The translations under genes and the position numbers were made by a program. The notes under the pieces were generated by a model. The model was not told where the DNA came from. It ran no database searches and saw nothing but the letters and a program-made list of their open reading frames with translations. DNA of 64,000 bases from Verticillium longisporum (taxonomy: Eukaryota; Ascomycota; Sordariomycetes; Glomerellales; Plectosphaerellaceae), in the NCBI GenBank assembly GCA_019188255.1, contig JAETXT010000001.1:1178001-1242000 (forward strand). The letters are read 5' to 3'. This document shows, one piece after another, positions 44,876 through 55,385 of the stretch (its first letter is position 1; each line of letters begins with the position of its first letter).

Positions 44876-46875
44876 TCATCTTGAATGGGGCAAATCTAGA
44901 CACCTCAAACTCCTGCGCTCATCGACTTGTAGTATGAAAATCTCCGTCGTCAGGATCGTGCTCTGCCAAAAATTCAGGAGGCGGAACACCACTGTCACTT
45001 TCATCTCCTTCATGGTGATGACCCTTTCCGCTCGTGCGCTCCCCTCTTGATGGTCTTGCTCCTCACGTCCCGCGACCAACAAGTCCAACGGGACATCGTT
45101 GTCACTCTCATCGGCCTCGTGATTCGATCTACCGTTGCCTTCTGCTTCTCCATGCGCTGGTCCTTGCTCTTCTAAGTTGTCCTCAACAAGCAACTTGTCC
45201 GGTGCTGGGGTAGGCTCGTCTGATGACTCGAGAGTATCCCGGAGCATCCTCTCGGCTTCTTCAAAGGCCTCTAGCTCGGCACCGACGGCGCATATAAGCA
45301 AGTTCCAGTTGTTCGTTTCCGCAATGTCCACATACTCCTGGAGTTGTTCGATGATCCCTGCCATCCCGGCAACATGTTGTCGAAGGGCCTCCTCTGGCGA
45401 GGCAGCCTTCTCTTTGCCCTTGCCTGTCGCTTCGCCCTTCAGAAGCTTTCGTAACTTCGCCTCAAAGCCGGCAACAAGGGTCGCGCAGTCATTCCACAAG
45501 TCCAACCCAGATTCGAGGGCCTCGCGGTCCTTGTCAATCTGGTTCTTGCGGGCCTCCAACATGACAATCTCCCCCTGCCACCACTCCATGGCTAGTGCTG
45601 GTGTGCGTCTTTCCGGAATGAGCTGAAGAAACTCTTCGCCACTGGCAAGGCCCGCCATGTCTTCGTCGCCTCTCTCGCTCGCGTCGGTCATGAGTACCTC
45701 AAGATCAAGGGGTTCGATAGGGGGCGGCGCATCAATGAAGAAACTTCGCCCTCTACCTCTTTCATCGCGCCTCGGTAGCCGCTCAAGCCAGCCTCACGTC
45801 TGTTCTTGACGTCTTCCATCTTTCGTCCCAGCCAGCGACGGCGATTCCGCATGCCAACCAACGTCTCTTCCATTTCGCGTATCTCCTGGTCAAGCGCTTG
45901 ATGCTGGTCGCCTAGGTCACGCAGCTCCTTGGCCAACGGCTCTTCGCCGTCATCAGCGAGCGAGTGCAGCTCCCGCGAGATGCCCTCTTGCTTCTTCTTC
46001 AATCTCTGCAGATACACCAGAGCTTTCTTGCGATCGGACAAAGCCGCCTCGACATGGGCGTCCTCTTCAGCCTTGAGATTGGCCAGTGCCGTCATGGATC
46101 TTCGCAGGCCGTTGCGAGCGGCACGCAGACCCTGGGGCTTCGAGGCCTTGGGCTGGCGGATGGGGATGACGTCCCCTCGCGGCGTCGCACGCGTTGGGTG
46201 GTCGAGGGACGCCGTCATGCGCGACCTCGAGGTGACGGTCGAGTAGAACGTTGCAGTCGGCGTGCTGCTGCCCGTGTCGCTGAAGGCGTCCACGTCGCTG
46301 GCGTTCGACGAGGTCGCCGTCTCGCTCCCAGCCACGAGACCCATGGCTTGCATATCGAGGAGGTCCTGCAGCTCTTTCCCGATGGCCTGTTCTCGTCGCT
46401 GCAGGGCGCGCCACGTGGAGTCTGCTGGGTTGGCCGACTGCCTTTGAGACGTGGCATCGAAGAGAACACTGCCAAGGCCTAGGCGGCTGGAGCCGGCGCT
46501 CTTCATGGCACTTTTCCCAGGCCTCCGTTCTCGTGAGCGTGATGCGGGCGCCAAACGTTGCGGGATGACGATCGACGCTGCTATGGGAGGCGGTGGCCCA
46601 TCGAAAGCATGATGGGGCTTGAGCTTGGAAGATGAGCCGGTCGAGCTGGCCCTCTCATGCCATGGGTCGGGATCTGCAGGAGAAGGTGACCGCAAGGACA
46701 GTCTTCCCTTGGCAGCGTAGGGATCCTCAGAAAGTATCGAGTCGTCTTGTCTTGGCGATAGGTTGTCCAGATCGTAATCATCAGATCTACGTCGTTTCTC
46801 ATGGAATGGCAACAATGGTGCGCTGCCACGAGGCGACGATAGCCGGTCTAGAAACGAGGATTTTGAAGGCGCCAT
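44876..46875 (-). CDS. Atg28-like coiled-coil protein, frame broken once
   Basis: The literal sequence gives two overlapping frames, 46875-45688 and 45691-44876. The first ends MRRP then LSNPLILRYS. One base later in phase the conserved-looking PIEPLDLEVL joins directly into the second frame. One C is missing from the run at 45724-45720. The joined product has 666 residues: a disordered Ser/Pro-rich N-terminus, RREQAIGKELQDLLDMQAMG, then a long coiled coil from GLRAARNGLRRSMTALANLK through the EEPLAKELRDLGDQHQALDQ region to RRRWLGRKMEDVKNRREAG. A second helical block (RTPALAMEWWQGEIVMLEAR and following) is followed by an acidic tail. This matches the filamentous-fungal proteins annotated as Atg28, a pexophagy-linked autophagy factor in Pichia. 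Orthology beyond shared architecture is inference. Confidence 0.72.
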
Positions 46876-47677
46876 GGCGAAGGAAGCAGCGGTTTGGGGT
46901 TCTACAGCAAGATTCGCAGAGTTCAGGATTGCATGGGTATTTCGTGGATATCTGTTCTAAAGCCAAGAGAGCTGTAGACAATCCATGCTGACCCGGCAAC
47001 AATCGTTGGCTGTTCGGACTCTGACGCTGGAAAAGAAGGGTCAAATCGATATACGAAGGGTCAGAAGCGGAAGGTAGATAGCTGTCTTCTTCACCTGGAG
47101 AGTTGCTGGCTGCCTGGCTCGCATCACGGAGGGCCAAAATGACCCGTGTTGGAGGATGTGGTTGGTTACGGGGAGGAGCATGTGAGAGTGAGCGTGTGAG
47201 CTTCCAAGCTCGCGACGTCACAGGATGGGCGGCTGCTTGCTCCCTGGGCCACATGCGCTGTGTTTACATAAGCTCGCGTGCCAGGAAGCTCAGCTCTGGC
47301 GAGCTGATGCACCTTGGCGGTCTTCTCATACGGAGGTCCCTTCGTCTTTTTTTTGGTAGGATCAGCAATGACGTAGAAACGAAATCTCGTGTAGCTTGTG
47401 GTAAATGATTTTTGCAAGCAAAATTTGCGATTCGTCTTTGTGATCGGGTCGGACATGTCACGAACTCGCGCGCATGGTGGCATTGACCCAAGGGATGAGA
47501 GCTGGCTCCCGAAGCTTTCTTTCCAGGGGCCATGTCCCCACTGTTGGCCCCTGGAGCTCAGAGCCTCGACAGAGTCTCTGGAGGTGTGGTTTTACCTAAT
47601 CAGGTTAGTGGCAGTTGGCCAGTGCCCTGAATGCTCCCCCTCCTCAGTGAGTTAGTTGATCCCAATGCAAAACCCAA

Positions 47678-47727
47678 GCCCAGAGCCCAGAGCCCAGAGC
47701 CCAGAGCCTGAGCCTGAACCTGAGCCT
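47678..47727. repeat. 7-bp then 6-bp tandem repeat
   Basis: About four units of GCCCAGA pass into GAGCCT-like six-base units. The tract is upstream of the DCAF7-like gene. Confidence 0.75.
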
Positions 47728-47861
47728 GGCCAGAATCCACCTCAGCACCAGCCGCCAGGTCCTGCTGTCGCAACCGCCCACCCAACCCCTCAGAATCACA
47801 ACCTTGATCGCCAACCTCTCCCTCTCCCTAAGGTAGGTACGGACACAACAAGTCTCGCGCC

Positions 47862-47900
47862 GACGTTGACGTTGACGTTGACGCTGACGCTGACGCTGAC
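47862..47900. repeat. 6-bp tandem repeat (GACGTT/GACGCT)
   Basis: Six or so consecutive hexamers alternate as GACGTT three times and then GACGCT. The tract lies about 250 bases before the preferred start of the DCAF7-like gene. Confidence 0.85.
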
Positions 47901-48149
47901 ACCAGCGACGCCCGTTCTCCATCATCCACCGAGTCTCCCTGATCCTTATCGTCGGCCAAACCATCATCATACGGCGACCATACTACTAGGACGTGTGTGT
48001 CTGTGTGTACTCGCCCTCACCCTTCGTCTCCCTGCTCGCGACGCGGCCATGGATCAGCAGCAGCAACAGCAGCAGTATCCTCCCGGCCCTCCACGAAGGA
48101 CTGGCACGTACGGCTCGCAACACGACGAATTGCACATGCCCCCGCAGGC

Positions 48150-49984
48150 ATGGCTCAGTCAGGTCCCACCTCGCCGCGCGAATACCCCTCCTCCGCCTCG
48201 GGGCCCCAGATCAAGCTGGACCAGGCCTCGCCCAGCACTGCTTCATACCACAGCTCATCGTCTGTGCCCAACGTCTTGCAACCCGGCGGCATGGGAAGCG
48301 GCTCGCGACCCTCGCCCATGAGCGCCAACACTGCGCCCAGCCTCCCCACGCTGCAGAGCCCCAACCAGCAGTCCCAGCAGTCCGAGTACGCGGCGCCGTC
48401 GAAACCGCCGACCCTCAGCTTGTCGCACAGCTACTCTCGCTCTTCTCCTGCGGCGGGCTTCGACGGCTCGTCTAGCTTTTCGCCCTACACACCGACAACG
48501 CCTGGTGGCACGACGCCGTCGCAGTACATGTCTCCCTCCGATGGAAGATACAACGCACCAGGGTCCCAGAGGGTCGTGTCGAACACCCCCCTGGGTCTGG
48601 CTGACATCCGGCCCCGTGCGGATTCGAGCATGTCAGATGGCGTCCCGGGCACTTCTGGCTACGACCTGGCGAACGCGCAGCCTGGTGCCAGCAACTACCT
48701 GGCGCCGTGGGCACTCTATGCTTTTGATTGGTGCAAGTGGACACCTCAAGGGAACAGCGCAGGCAAGCTCGCAGTTGGCAGCTACCTCGAGGACGGCCAC
48801 AACTTTGTACGTTCCCTTCTCTAGACACGCAAGCTCACCCCTAGCTCATGATACTCGACAGATCCAAATCCTTGACACCCATGTGGTGCCCAGTCCATCC
48901 GATGGCCAGCAATCGGGCGGCGCAAAGCATAGCTTAGAGTTCTCCAAGATCGCCGAGGCCACACATTCGTACCCCGTCACGCGACTGCTCTGGGAGCCTC
49001 CTTCGTCGCAGAAGCAGTCTACCGACCTGCTTGCCACGTCAGGGGACCACCTCCGGCTCTGGTCGCTGCCCTCCGAGTCGGCGCCCACGCAGCAAAGCAA
49101 CTCGATCAACAATAAGCGGGAAACGACCGCCACCAAATTAACACCGCTCGCTCTCCTGTCCAACTCAAAAACCCCCGACCATACTGCGCCCCTGACATCT
49201 CTGGACTGGAACACCGTCTCTCCGAGCTTGATCATCACCTCCAGCATTGATACGACTTGCACCATCTGGGATATTCCATCGTTGACGGCCAAGACCCAGC
49301 TGATTGCGCATGACAAGGAGGTCTACGACGTACGCTTCTGCGCCAATAGTGTTGACGTGTTTGTTAGCTGCGGTCAAGACGGCAGCGTACGCATGTTTGA
49401 TCTTCGCAGCCTCGAGCACAGTACCATCATCTACGAGCCCACTTCCAAGGACGAACGAGGTATGTTGTTTCTGGCTTCACAACTGCCCGATGACGAGATT
49501 GCTAACACTGTTACAAGACGCCAATGGAGGAAGAATCAGTCCTACTCTGGCCCAGCAGACCATGACGAACCCTCCGCCCTTGATGAGGCTTGCTACGTCA
49601 CCCCACGATACTCACCTTCTCGCGACCTTTGCGCAAGACTCAAACATCATCCGTATTCTGGACGTCCGACAGCCCGGCCAGGCTTTGCTAGAGCTCCGCG
49701 GTCACGGCGGCTCTGTCAACTGTGTGGAGTGGTCGCCCTTGAGAAGAGGCACGCTGGCTTCGGGAGCGGATGACTGCCAGGTCCTGATCTGGGACCTTCT
49801 TAACTCGACTGGAGCCATGAACGGAGCTGGCCAGCCTGATAGCTACCGCAACCCATCGGCAAGCTGGCAATGTGACCACGAGATTGGAAACCTAGGCTGG
49901 GTACCCCACCTGGCGAACGGCGAATATGGTGACTGGCTGGGCGTCACTGCCGGGAGGGGGGTTTGGGGTGTCAAGATGCCATGA
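48150..49984 (+). CDS. WD40 protein, DCAF7/WDR68 (HAN11) homologue
   Basis: A beta-propeller scaffold that in animals and plants binds DYRK/HIPK kinases and CUL4-DDB1 ligases. Exons are 48150-48806, 48862-49459 and 49518-49984; both introns are GT-AG, giving 573 residues. A disordered Ser/Pro/Gln N-terminus (about 165 residues) precedes the propeller: GKLAVGSYLEDGHNFIQILD, YPVTRLLWEP, DLLATSGDHLRLW, PLTSLDWN, SSIDTTCTIWDIPS, KTQLIAHDKEVYDVRF, SCGQDGSVRMFDLRSLEHST then IIYEPT, HLLATFAQDSN, ILDVRQPGQALLELRGHGG and DDCQVLIWDLL. These blocks track DCAF7 in order. An upstream ATG at 48049 encodes a poly-Gln leader that would join only if one C were added to the run at 48139-48143. I take the in-frame ATG at 48150 as the conservative start. 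Confidence 0.86.
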
Positions 49985-50363
49985 GATTCATGACAACAAC
50001 CAGGCGCAGCGACACTCCTACGAGATGGAACTGTAGTCTACGCTCGCAAGGCCTTGGTCCACTGCGTGTGGAACTTGCATGGCGAAGCCCGGCGTTTGGG
50101 TCCAGCATTGCCTCCACGTGTATTTGGTATGTCTGATGGGGATTCTCGCTTTTGCAGGCTCACAATATCCATGGACTGATGTCTTCAAAAGCCGGTTCCT
50201 TGCTAGGATGATGAGATGACGATGAGGACAGTGATCGGTCATGAGTATAAAAGGTTGGGTGGGGAAGACGAGTTAGATTGGCGGGAGACGTCATATACAG
50301 CAGGCGCTGGCACATGACTGAGGCTCAGCTGTGCCGGAGTTCAGCTATTCAAATGTGTATTCG
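49985..50363. other. Convergent intergenic region
   Basis: This is the 3' flank of the WD40 and oxidoreductase genes. Nothing else was seen. Confidence 0.55.
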
Positions 50364-51485
50364 TTACAGTCTTGGTCCGTGCCAGGCCTCGGCTACTTCT
50401 TTCACTGTGATGACGGCTTTGCCCCACACCTTCCTGTCTATCATGTCTTGAAGAGCCTGCGGGACGCTGTCGAGTCCGTTGTAACGGGTATCATACACGA
50501 CAGGGACGACGGCGCCCGAGTCGATCAAGGGTTGCAGACCGCTCCATAGCACCTCGTCCTCCTCCGGTGACCGTCGCAAAGTTTCACCAAAACGCTTTCC
50601 GTGTCAGCACTCCACTCTCATGGGCGACAAAAGGAGGGGTTCTTACGTATCCGATCAGAGACGCCTGCTTTAACAGCAGGCGGTTCGCAGGGACATTCTC
50701 AATCTCGCCGCCAGCAAACCCGACTATGAGAAGCTTCCCGAAATGCGCCGTGCATTTCAAGGACAAGTTGAGCAGGCCGACGGGGTCAAAGACAACGTCT
50801 ACGCCTTCGCCCCCAGTCAGGTCGAGCACTCGCCTCCACCATTCCTTTTCGTCGGAGTAGTCGATGCAGGCCTCAGCACCGTATTTCCTCGCTACGGCGC
50901 ATTTGTCTGCGGAACCCGCCGTTCCGATGACGCGACAGCCCATGGCCTTGGCAACTTGGACGGCCATGATGCCCAGACCACCTGCCGCAGCATGCACGAG
51001 GACAGTCTGTCCAGGCCGGAGACCGGCCCTCGCGAAGGCTCCGTAGGCAACGGGAAGGGTGGCGGCTATCCCGGCGGCGCCGGAGACGTCCCACGAAGAA
51101 GGGATGCGGCGCACGACAGCAGTCGACGGGAGGGCGATGACCTCGCTGTATGCTCCCGTGTGGCCGGCGAAGACCTTGTCGCCAGGCTTGAAGACTGAGC
51201 GTGAGGGCGCCGAGAGGATGGTTCCGGCGAGCTCCAGGCCGAGGGTGAACGGAGGACGGACGAGTGAGCGGTTGTTCTGGTGCTTGCCTTGGGCGTAGAG
51301 GATGTCCACGAAGTTCACCCCTGCCGCTTCGATCTTGATGAGGAAACCATCTTGCGATGGCGTTGGGGTTGGGACCTCGGTGGTGTGGATTTGTTCAAGT
51401 TTCTGCAGTGGTCAGTCTCTTTCCTGTGCAAATTTCCTGATCAATTGCATACTGTGACAAACTCGTCTATAACAACTGCCTTCAT
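50364..51485 (-). CDS. NADPH:quinone oxidoreductase-type (zinc-free MDR) enzyme
   Basis: A medium-chain dehydrogenase/reductase that reduces quinones or alpha,beta-unsaturated carbonyls with NADPH, probably cytosolic. Exons are 51485-51453, 51402-50647 and 50594-50364, giving 339 residues. Exon 1 encodes MKAVVIDEFVT, the usual MDR start. Then come GFLIKIEAAGVNFVDIL, PFTLGLELAGTI, GDKVFAG, and the nucleotide-binding block VLVHAAAGGLGIMAVQVAK with the AAGGxG glycine pattern, GVDVVFDPVG, and the C-terminal LIGYRFGETLRR typical of the QOR branch. There are no catalytic or structural zinc ligands. No frame damage. The gene is divergent from spt5 with a 564-base promoter. Confidence 0.88.
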
Positions 51486-52049
51486 TGTGATCCAAGTGAT
51501 ACTTCGTACTCGGTCCAAGATGAAGCAGTCATAGGTCGTCGAAAGGAGCCCAATTGAATGGACTGAGAAAACACAAAAGACTTAGTGGCCTAAATGAATT
51601 TGATAACATTATAACGTCGATCTCATCATTCACAGAACAACCCTCAGCAAACGAACCGGCGGTTATTGGCCTCTACCCTCGGTACTTGGGATATTGAAGA
51701 GGTGGGGTTCGGTGTCCGGTGAATAACTCGGTGTACCCTGGTGAGCACCTTCAACCAGCGGTCCGTGCACTCAGGGCCAGCTGGGTTCCCAGCTTCGACC
51801 AACCAAAAAGTCACGTCGCGAACCTCGACTGGACTGCCTTTATCCTCCCAACTCTCCGTCCCTCCGATTTCTTTGGGCGCAAACTCCCACTGCCAACGTA
51901 CAAATACCGCGTCCACCCCGAGACAAAGAGCGGACGCGCGCGCAGTCGACTTGAGTTTCTCCCAACCCTCGCGCCTTCCGTACAGCCAGAACCTTGATTG
52001 CAGCCCATTACTTTTGGCCAGAGGCAATCGCCTCACCTTCCAACAAAAG
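51486..52049. other. Divergent promoter of the oxidoreductase and spt5
   Basis: Short shared upstream region. No sequence element stands out. Confidence 0.5.
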
Positions 52050-55000
52050 ATGGCTTCCAACTACAATCAGTTCGATGACTCCGACGATGACGAAGCTTTC
52101 AACCCGGCCCCCGCCGACGTCTCTGATGACGAGAATGCCAACGGCGATGCTGATCACCAGAGGAGCGACGCAAGGGATCACAGCCCTGCCCACGACGATG
52201 AAGAGGAGGAGTCGCCGGTTGCCGCCAAGTCTGGAAGTCGTGCTGTGAATGACGACGAGGCTGAAGAGGACGAAGATGATGAAGACGATCAGCCACGGGG
52301 CAGGGCCGGCGATGACGATGAGGATGACGAAGATGACGAGGATGACGAGGATGATGTTCAGCAGGTACGAACCCTCTGTGGCCTGGCCTCTGCTCGTGCA
52401 TGTCCTCTGGAGCGCCAAGGTCGTTCACGCAGCGCGTGATATTAATGTGCATCTCGTAGGGTCATCGTCGCAAGCGCCACCGAGACAGGCGCGCCGCTTT
52501 CTTCGATATCGAAGCCGAGGTCGACGATGAGGAAGACGGCGAGGATGACGAAAAAGACGGCGAAGAGATAGGAGATTTCATCGACAACGAACATCCTGAC
52601 GACGTCGTCGACACCGGAAGACTTAATGATGATCGCAGGCACCGCGAGCTTGACCGTCAGCGAGAGCTGGAGTCGAGCATGGACGCCGAGAAGCAAGCTG
52701 AGATCCTCCGCCAACGTTACGGCAATCGTCGCGCAGCCAAGGGCTTCGGTGACTCGACCGTGGTTCCCAAGCGTCTGCTGATGCCTAGTGTTGACGATCC
52801 CACCATTTGGGCCGTGCGATGCAAGGAAGGAAAGGAGCGAGAGGTTGTCTTCTCTATTCAGAAGAGGATCCAAGAGCGCATGGGCACAAAAGAGGAGATG
52901 GCCATCATCTCTGCCTTTGAGCGTGGCGGCACCAACTCGGTCATGAAGGGCTACATTTACGTTGAGGCAGCGCGTTCTGGCGATATTATGGCCGCACTCG
53001 ATGGCATGCTCAACGTCTACCCCGGAGCAAGCTGATTCTGGTTGAGATCAAAGACCGTCCCGATCTTCTACGCGTCACCAAGACCGCAACCCTAGAGCCA
53101 GGCGCGTGGGTTCGGCTCAAGAGGCCACAGAAACACGCTGGCGACCTGGGTCAAGTCGTTGATGTTACCGAGAGCGGCCTCGAAGCTCGTGTTCGTTTTA
53201 TTCCCCGACTGGACTATGGTGTACGGGACGACTCTGCCACCCAGATTACGGCTGATGGCAAACGCAAGCGTCCGGTCGGCATGCCCGGCCCCCGGCCTCC
53301 GCAGCGCCTCTTTAACGAGGCCGAGGCTCGCAAGCGACACCCTCGGTTCATCCAAGGCAACCCTCAAACCAAAATCTGGACCTACATGGGAGATGATTTC
53401 GAGAATGGCTTCCAGGTGAAGGAATACAAGATTCAGCAGCTGGTTGTTACCGATGTCAACCCCACTCTAGAGGAGGTCACCCGTTTCGCCTCAGGTGCCG
53501 AGGACGGCACGGAAAACCTCGATCTGAAGGCGCTTGCTGCAAGCTTGAAGGACAGCAACACCAACGTCACATACCTGCCCGGCGATGTCATTGAGGTGTA
53601 CGAGGGTGAGCAGAAGGGCGTTGTTGGTCGAGCTACCACCGTTTCTGGTGACATTGTCACCTTGGAGGTTATCGAGGGTGTCTTGGCGGGTCAAGTCATC
53701 GAAGTGCCCACCAAAGGCTTGCGAAAGCGGTTCAAGGAGGGTGACCATGTCAAGGTCATCGGTGGCAGCAGGTTCCGGGATGAAGTTGGTATGGTTGTCA
53801 AGATTCAAGACGACCGTGTCACCTTTGTCACCGATCAGACCAACATGGAAGTCACCGTCTTCAGCAAGGATGTACGCGAGGCAAGCGACATGGGCGGCCA
53901 GGGGTCCCTCGGCCAGTACTCGCTGCTTGATCTTGTTCAACTGGATCCCACGACTGTCGGATGCATCGTTAAAGTCGATCGCGAATCGGTCGCTGTCCTC
54001 GACCAAAATGGCGACGCCCGTCAAGTTGTGCCGTCGCAAATCACCAACAAACTCCCTCAGAGAAAGATTGCTGTTGCGGCCGACAGAAACGGTTCAGAGA
54101 TCCGCCTTGACGACGTTGTCCGTGAATGGGGTGGCCAGCAGAGACAGGGCAAGATCATCCACATCTACCGATCTTACATCTATCTGCACAGCCACGACAA
54201 CAAGGAGAATGCCGGCGTATTTGTGACCAGGGCAGGCAACGTCACCACGATCGCAGCCAAGGGTGGGCGCGTGGTCCCCAGCGGCCCCAATCTGGACCAG
54301 ATGAACCCTGCCATGAAGAGGCTTCCTGCTGGCTCTGATGGCAAAATGGCGCCTCCCAAGTCCTTTGGTCGTGATCGCGCGCTTGGCCAGACTGTCATTA
54401 TCAAGAAGGGCGGCTACAAGGGCCTGCTGGGTATCGTCAAGGATACTACGGAAACACATGCACGGGTTGAGCTGCATACCAAGAGCAAAACCGTCAGTGT
54501 GCCCAAAGACCATCTCAGCTACAAGGACAAGAACACGGGAGCCGTTATCGACATTGGTGGCCGCGGAGGCCGTGGAGGGGGCGGCGGCTTCGGCAGCGGA
54601 GGTGGTCGCGGCGGCGGCGACTCGGGCTGGCAGGGAGGTCGCACACCCATGGCCGGCACGGAGCGTACTCCGGCGTGGGGCTCTAGGAGTAAGTTTCCCC
54701 CATCATCACTGGTGTTGAACTTGTCACTGACAAAGACACAGCGCCCGCAGCGAACCACGGTGGTAGAACCCCCGCTTGGAAGTCGAGTGGATCGGGTGAT
54801 CTGGGTTCCCGCACGCCTGCATGGGCGGATGGCTCACGCACAGCTTATGGAGGTGATGGCAGCCGTACCGCCTATGGCAGCGGGAATCGAACACCGGCGT
54901 GGCAATCTGGTGCCCGTACGCCTGCCCCTGGTGGCGATGCGTTCGGCCTTGGATCGAGGACGCCAGCTTACGGCGCTGATACCTGGGGCTCCGGATCCAA

Positions 55001-55385
55001 GACGCCCGCCTATGGAGGAGCCTCGGCGCCAACGCCCGCTGCCAGTGGAGGTGATTCATGGGGCGGCTACTCAGCTTCCGCCGCCTACGATGCTCCCACG
55101 CCCGGTGCAGGCCTCAGCGCACCCACACCCGGAGCGCTCAATGCCCCTACACCAGGCGCCTACTCGGCCCCCACACCTGGAGCCGTCAACGCGCCAACGC
55201 CCGGCGGCTGGGCCGGCGGTTGGGGCGGTGCGGATGCTGCTCCGACCCCAGCGGCCGCTGCGCCCACACCCGCTGCCAGCGGTTTCTCATCCGGTGCGGG
55301 CTACTACAGCGCGCCCACACCAGCGGCATACGGCGCGCCCGAGACACCCGCTGCGAGCGGTCCTCGCTACACGGATGACGATTAG
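52050..55385 (+). CDS. Transcription elongation factor Spt5, frame broken once
   Basis: The large subunit of the DSIF (Spt4-Spt5) complex on RNA polymerase II, nuclear. Exons are 52050-52364, 52460-54688 and 54742-55385; introns are 95 and 53 bases. The N-terminus is highly acidic with repeated DDE units. The NGN domain follows ([20 protein letters not shown], then [20 protein letters not shown] and NVYPG). There one base is missing at 53024-53026, after which [16 protein letters not shown] and several KOW segments continue ([59 protein letters not shown]). The C-terminus has a Gly/Arg-rich segment, then a CTR of SRTPAW/Y-type units passing into APTPGA-type units, ending RYTDDD. The restored length is 1,062 residues. 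Uncorrected, the frame stops at 53035. Identification is secure. Confidence 0.93.

Larger units (their letters stand above)
46876..48148. other. Divergent promoter with short repeats
   Basis: This is shared upstream DNA of the Atg28-like and DCAF7-like genes. It contains a 7-base CCCAGAG-type repeat at about 47678-47727 and a 6-base GTTGAC/GCTGAC repeat at 47862-47900. A short Gln-rich frame begins at 48049. Confidence 0.55.

Noticed and set aside
16128..53027. Programmed ribosomal frameshifting as the cause of the broken frames
   Set aside because: The sites share no slippery heptamer or downstream structure that I can see and fall in unrelated genes; missing bases in short runs explain them better.
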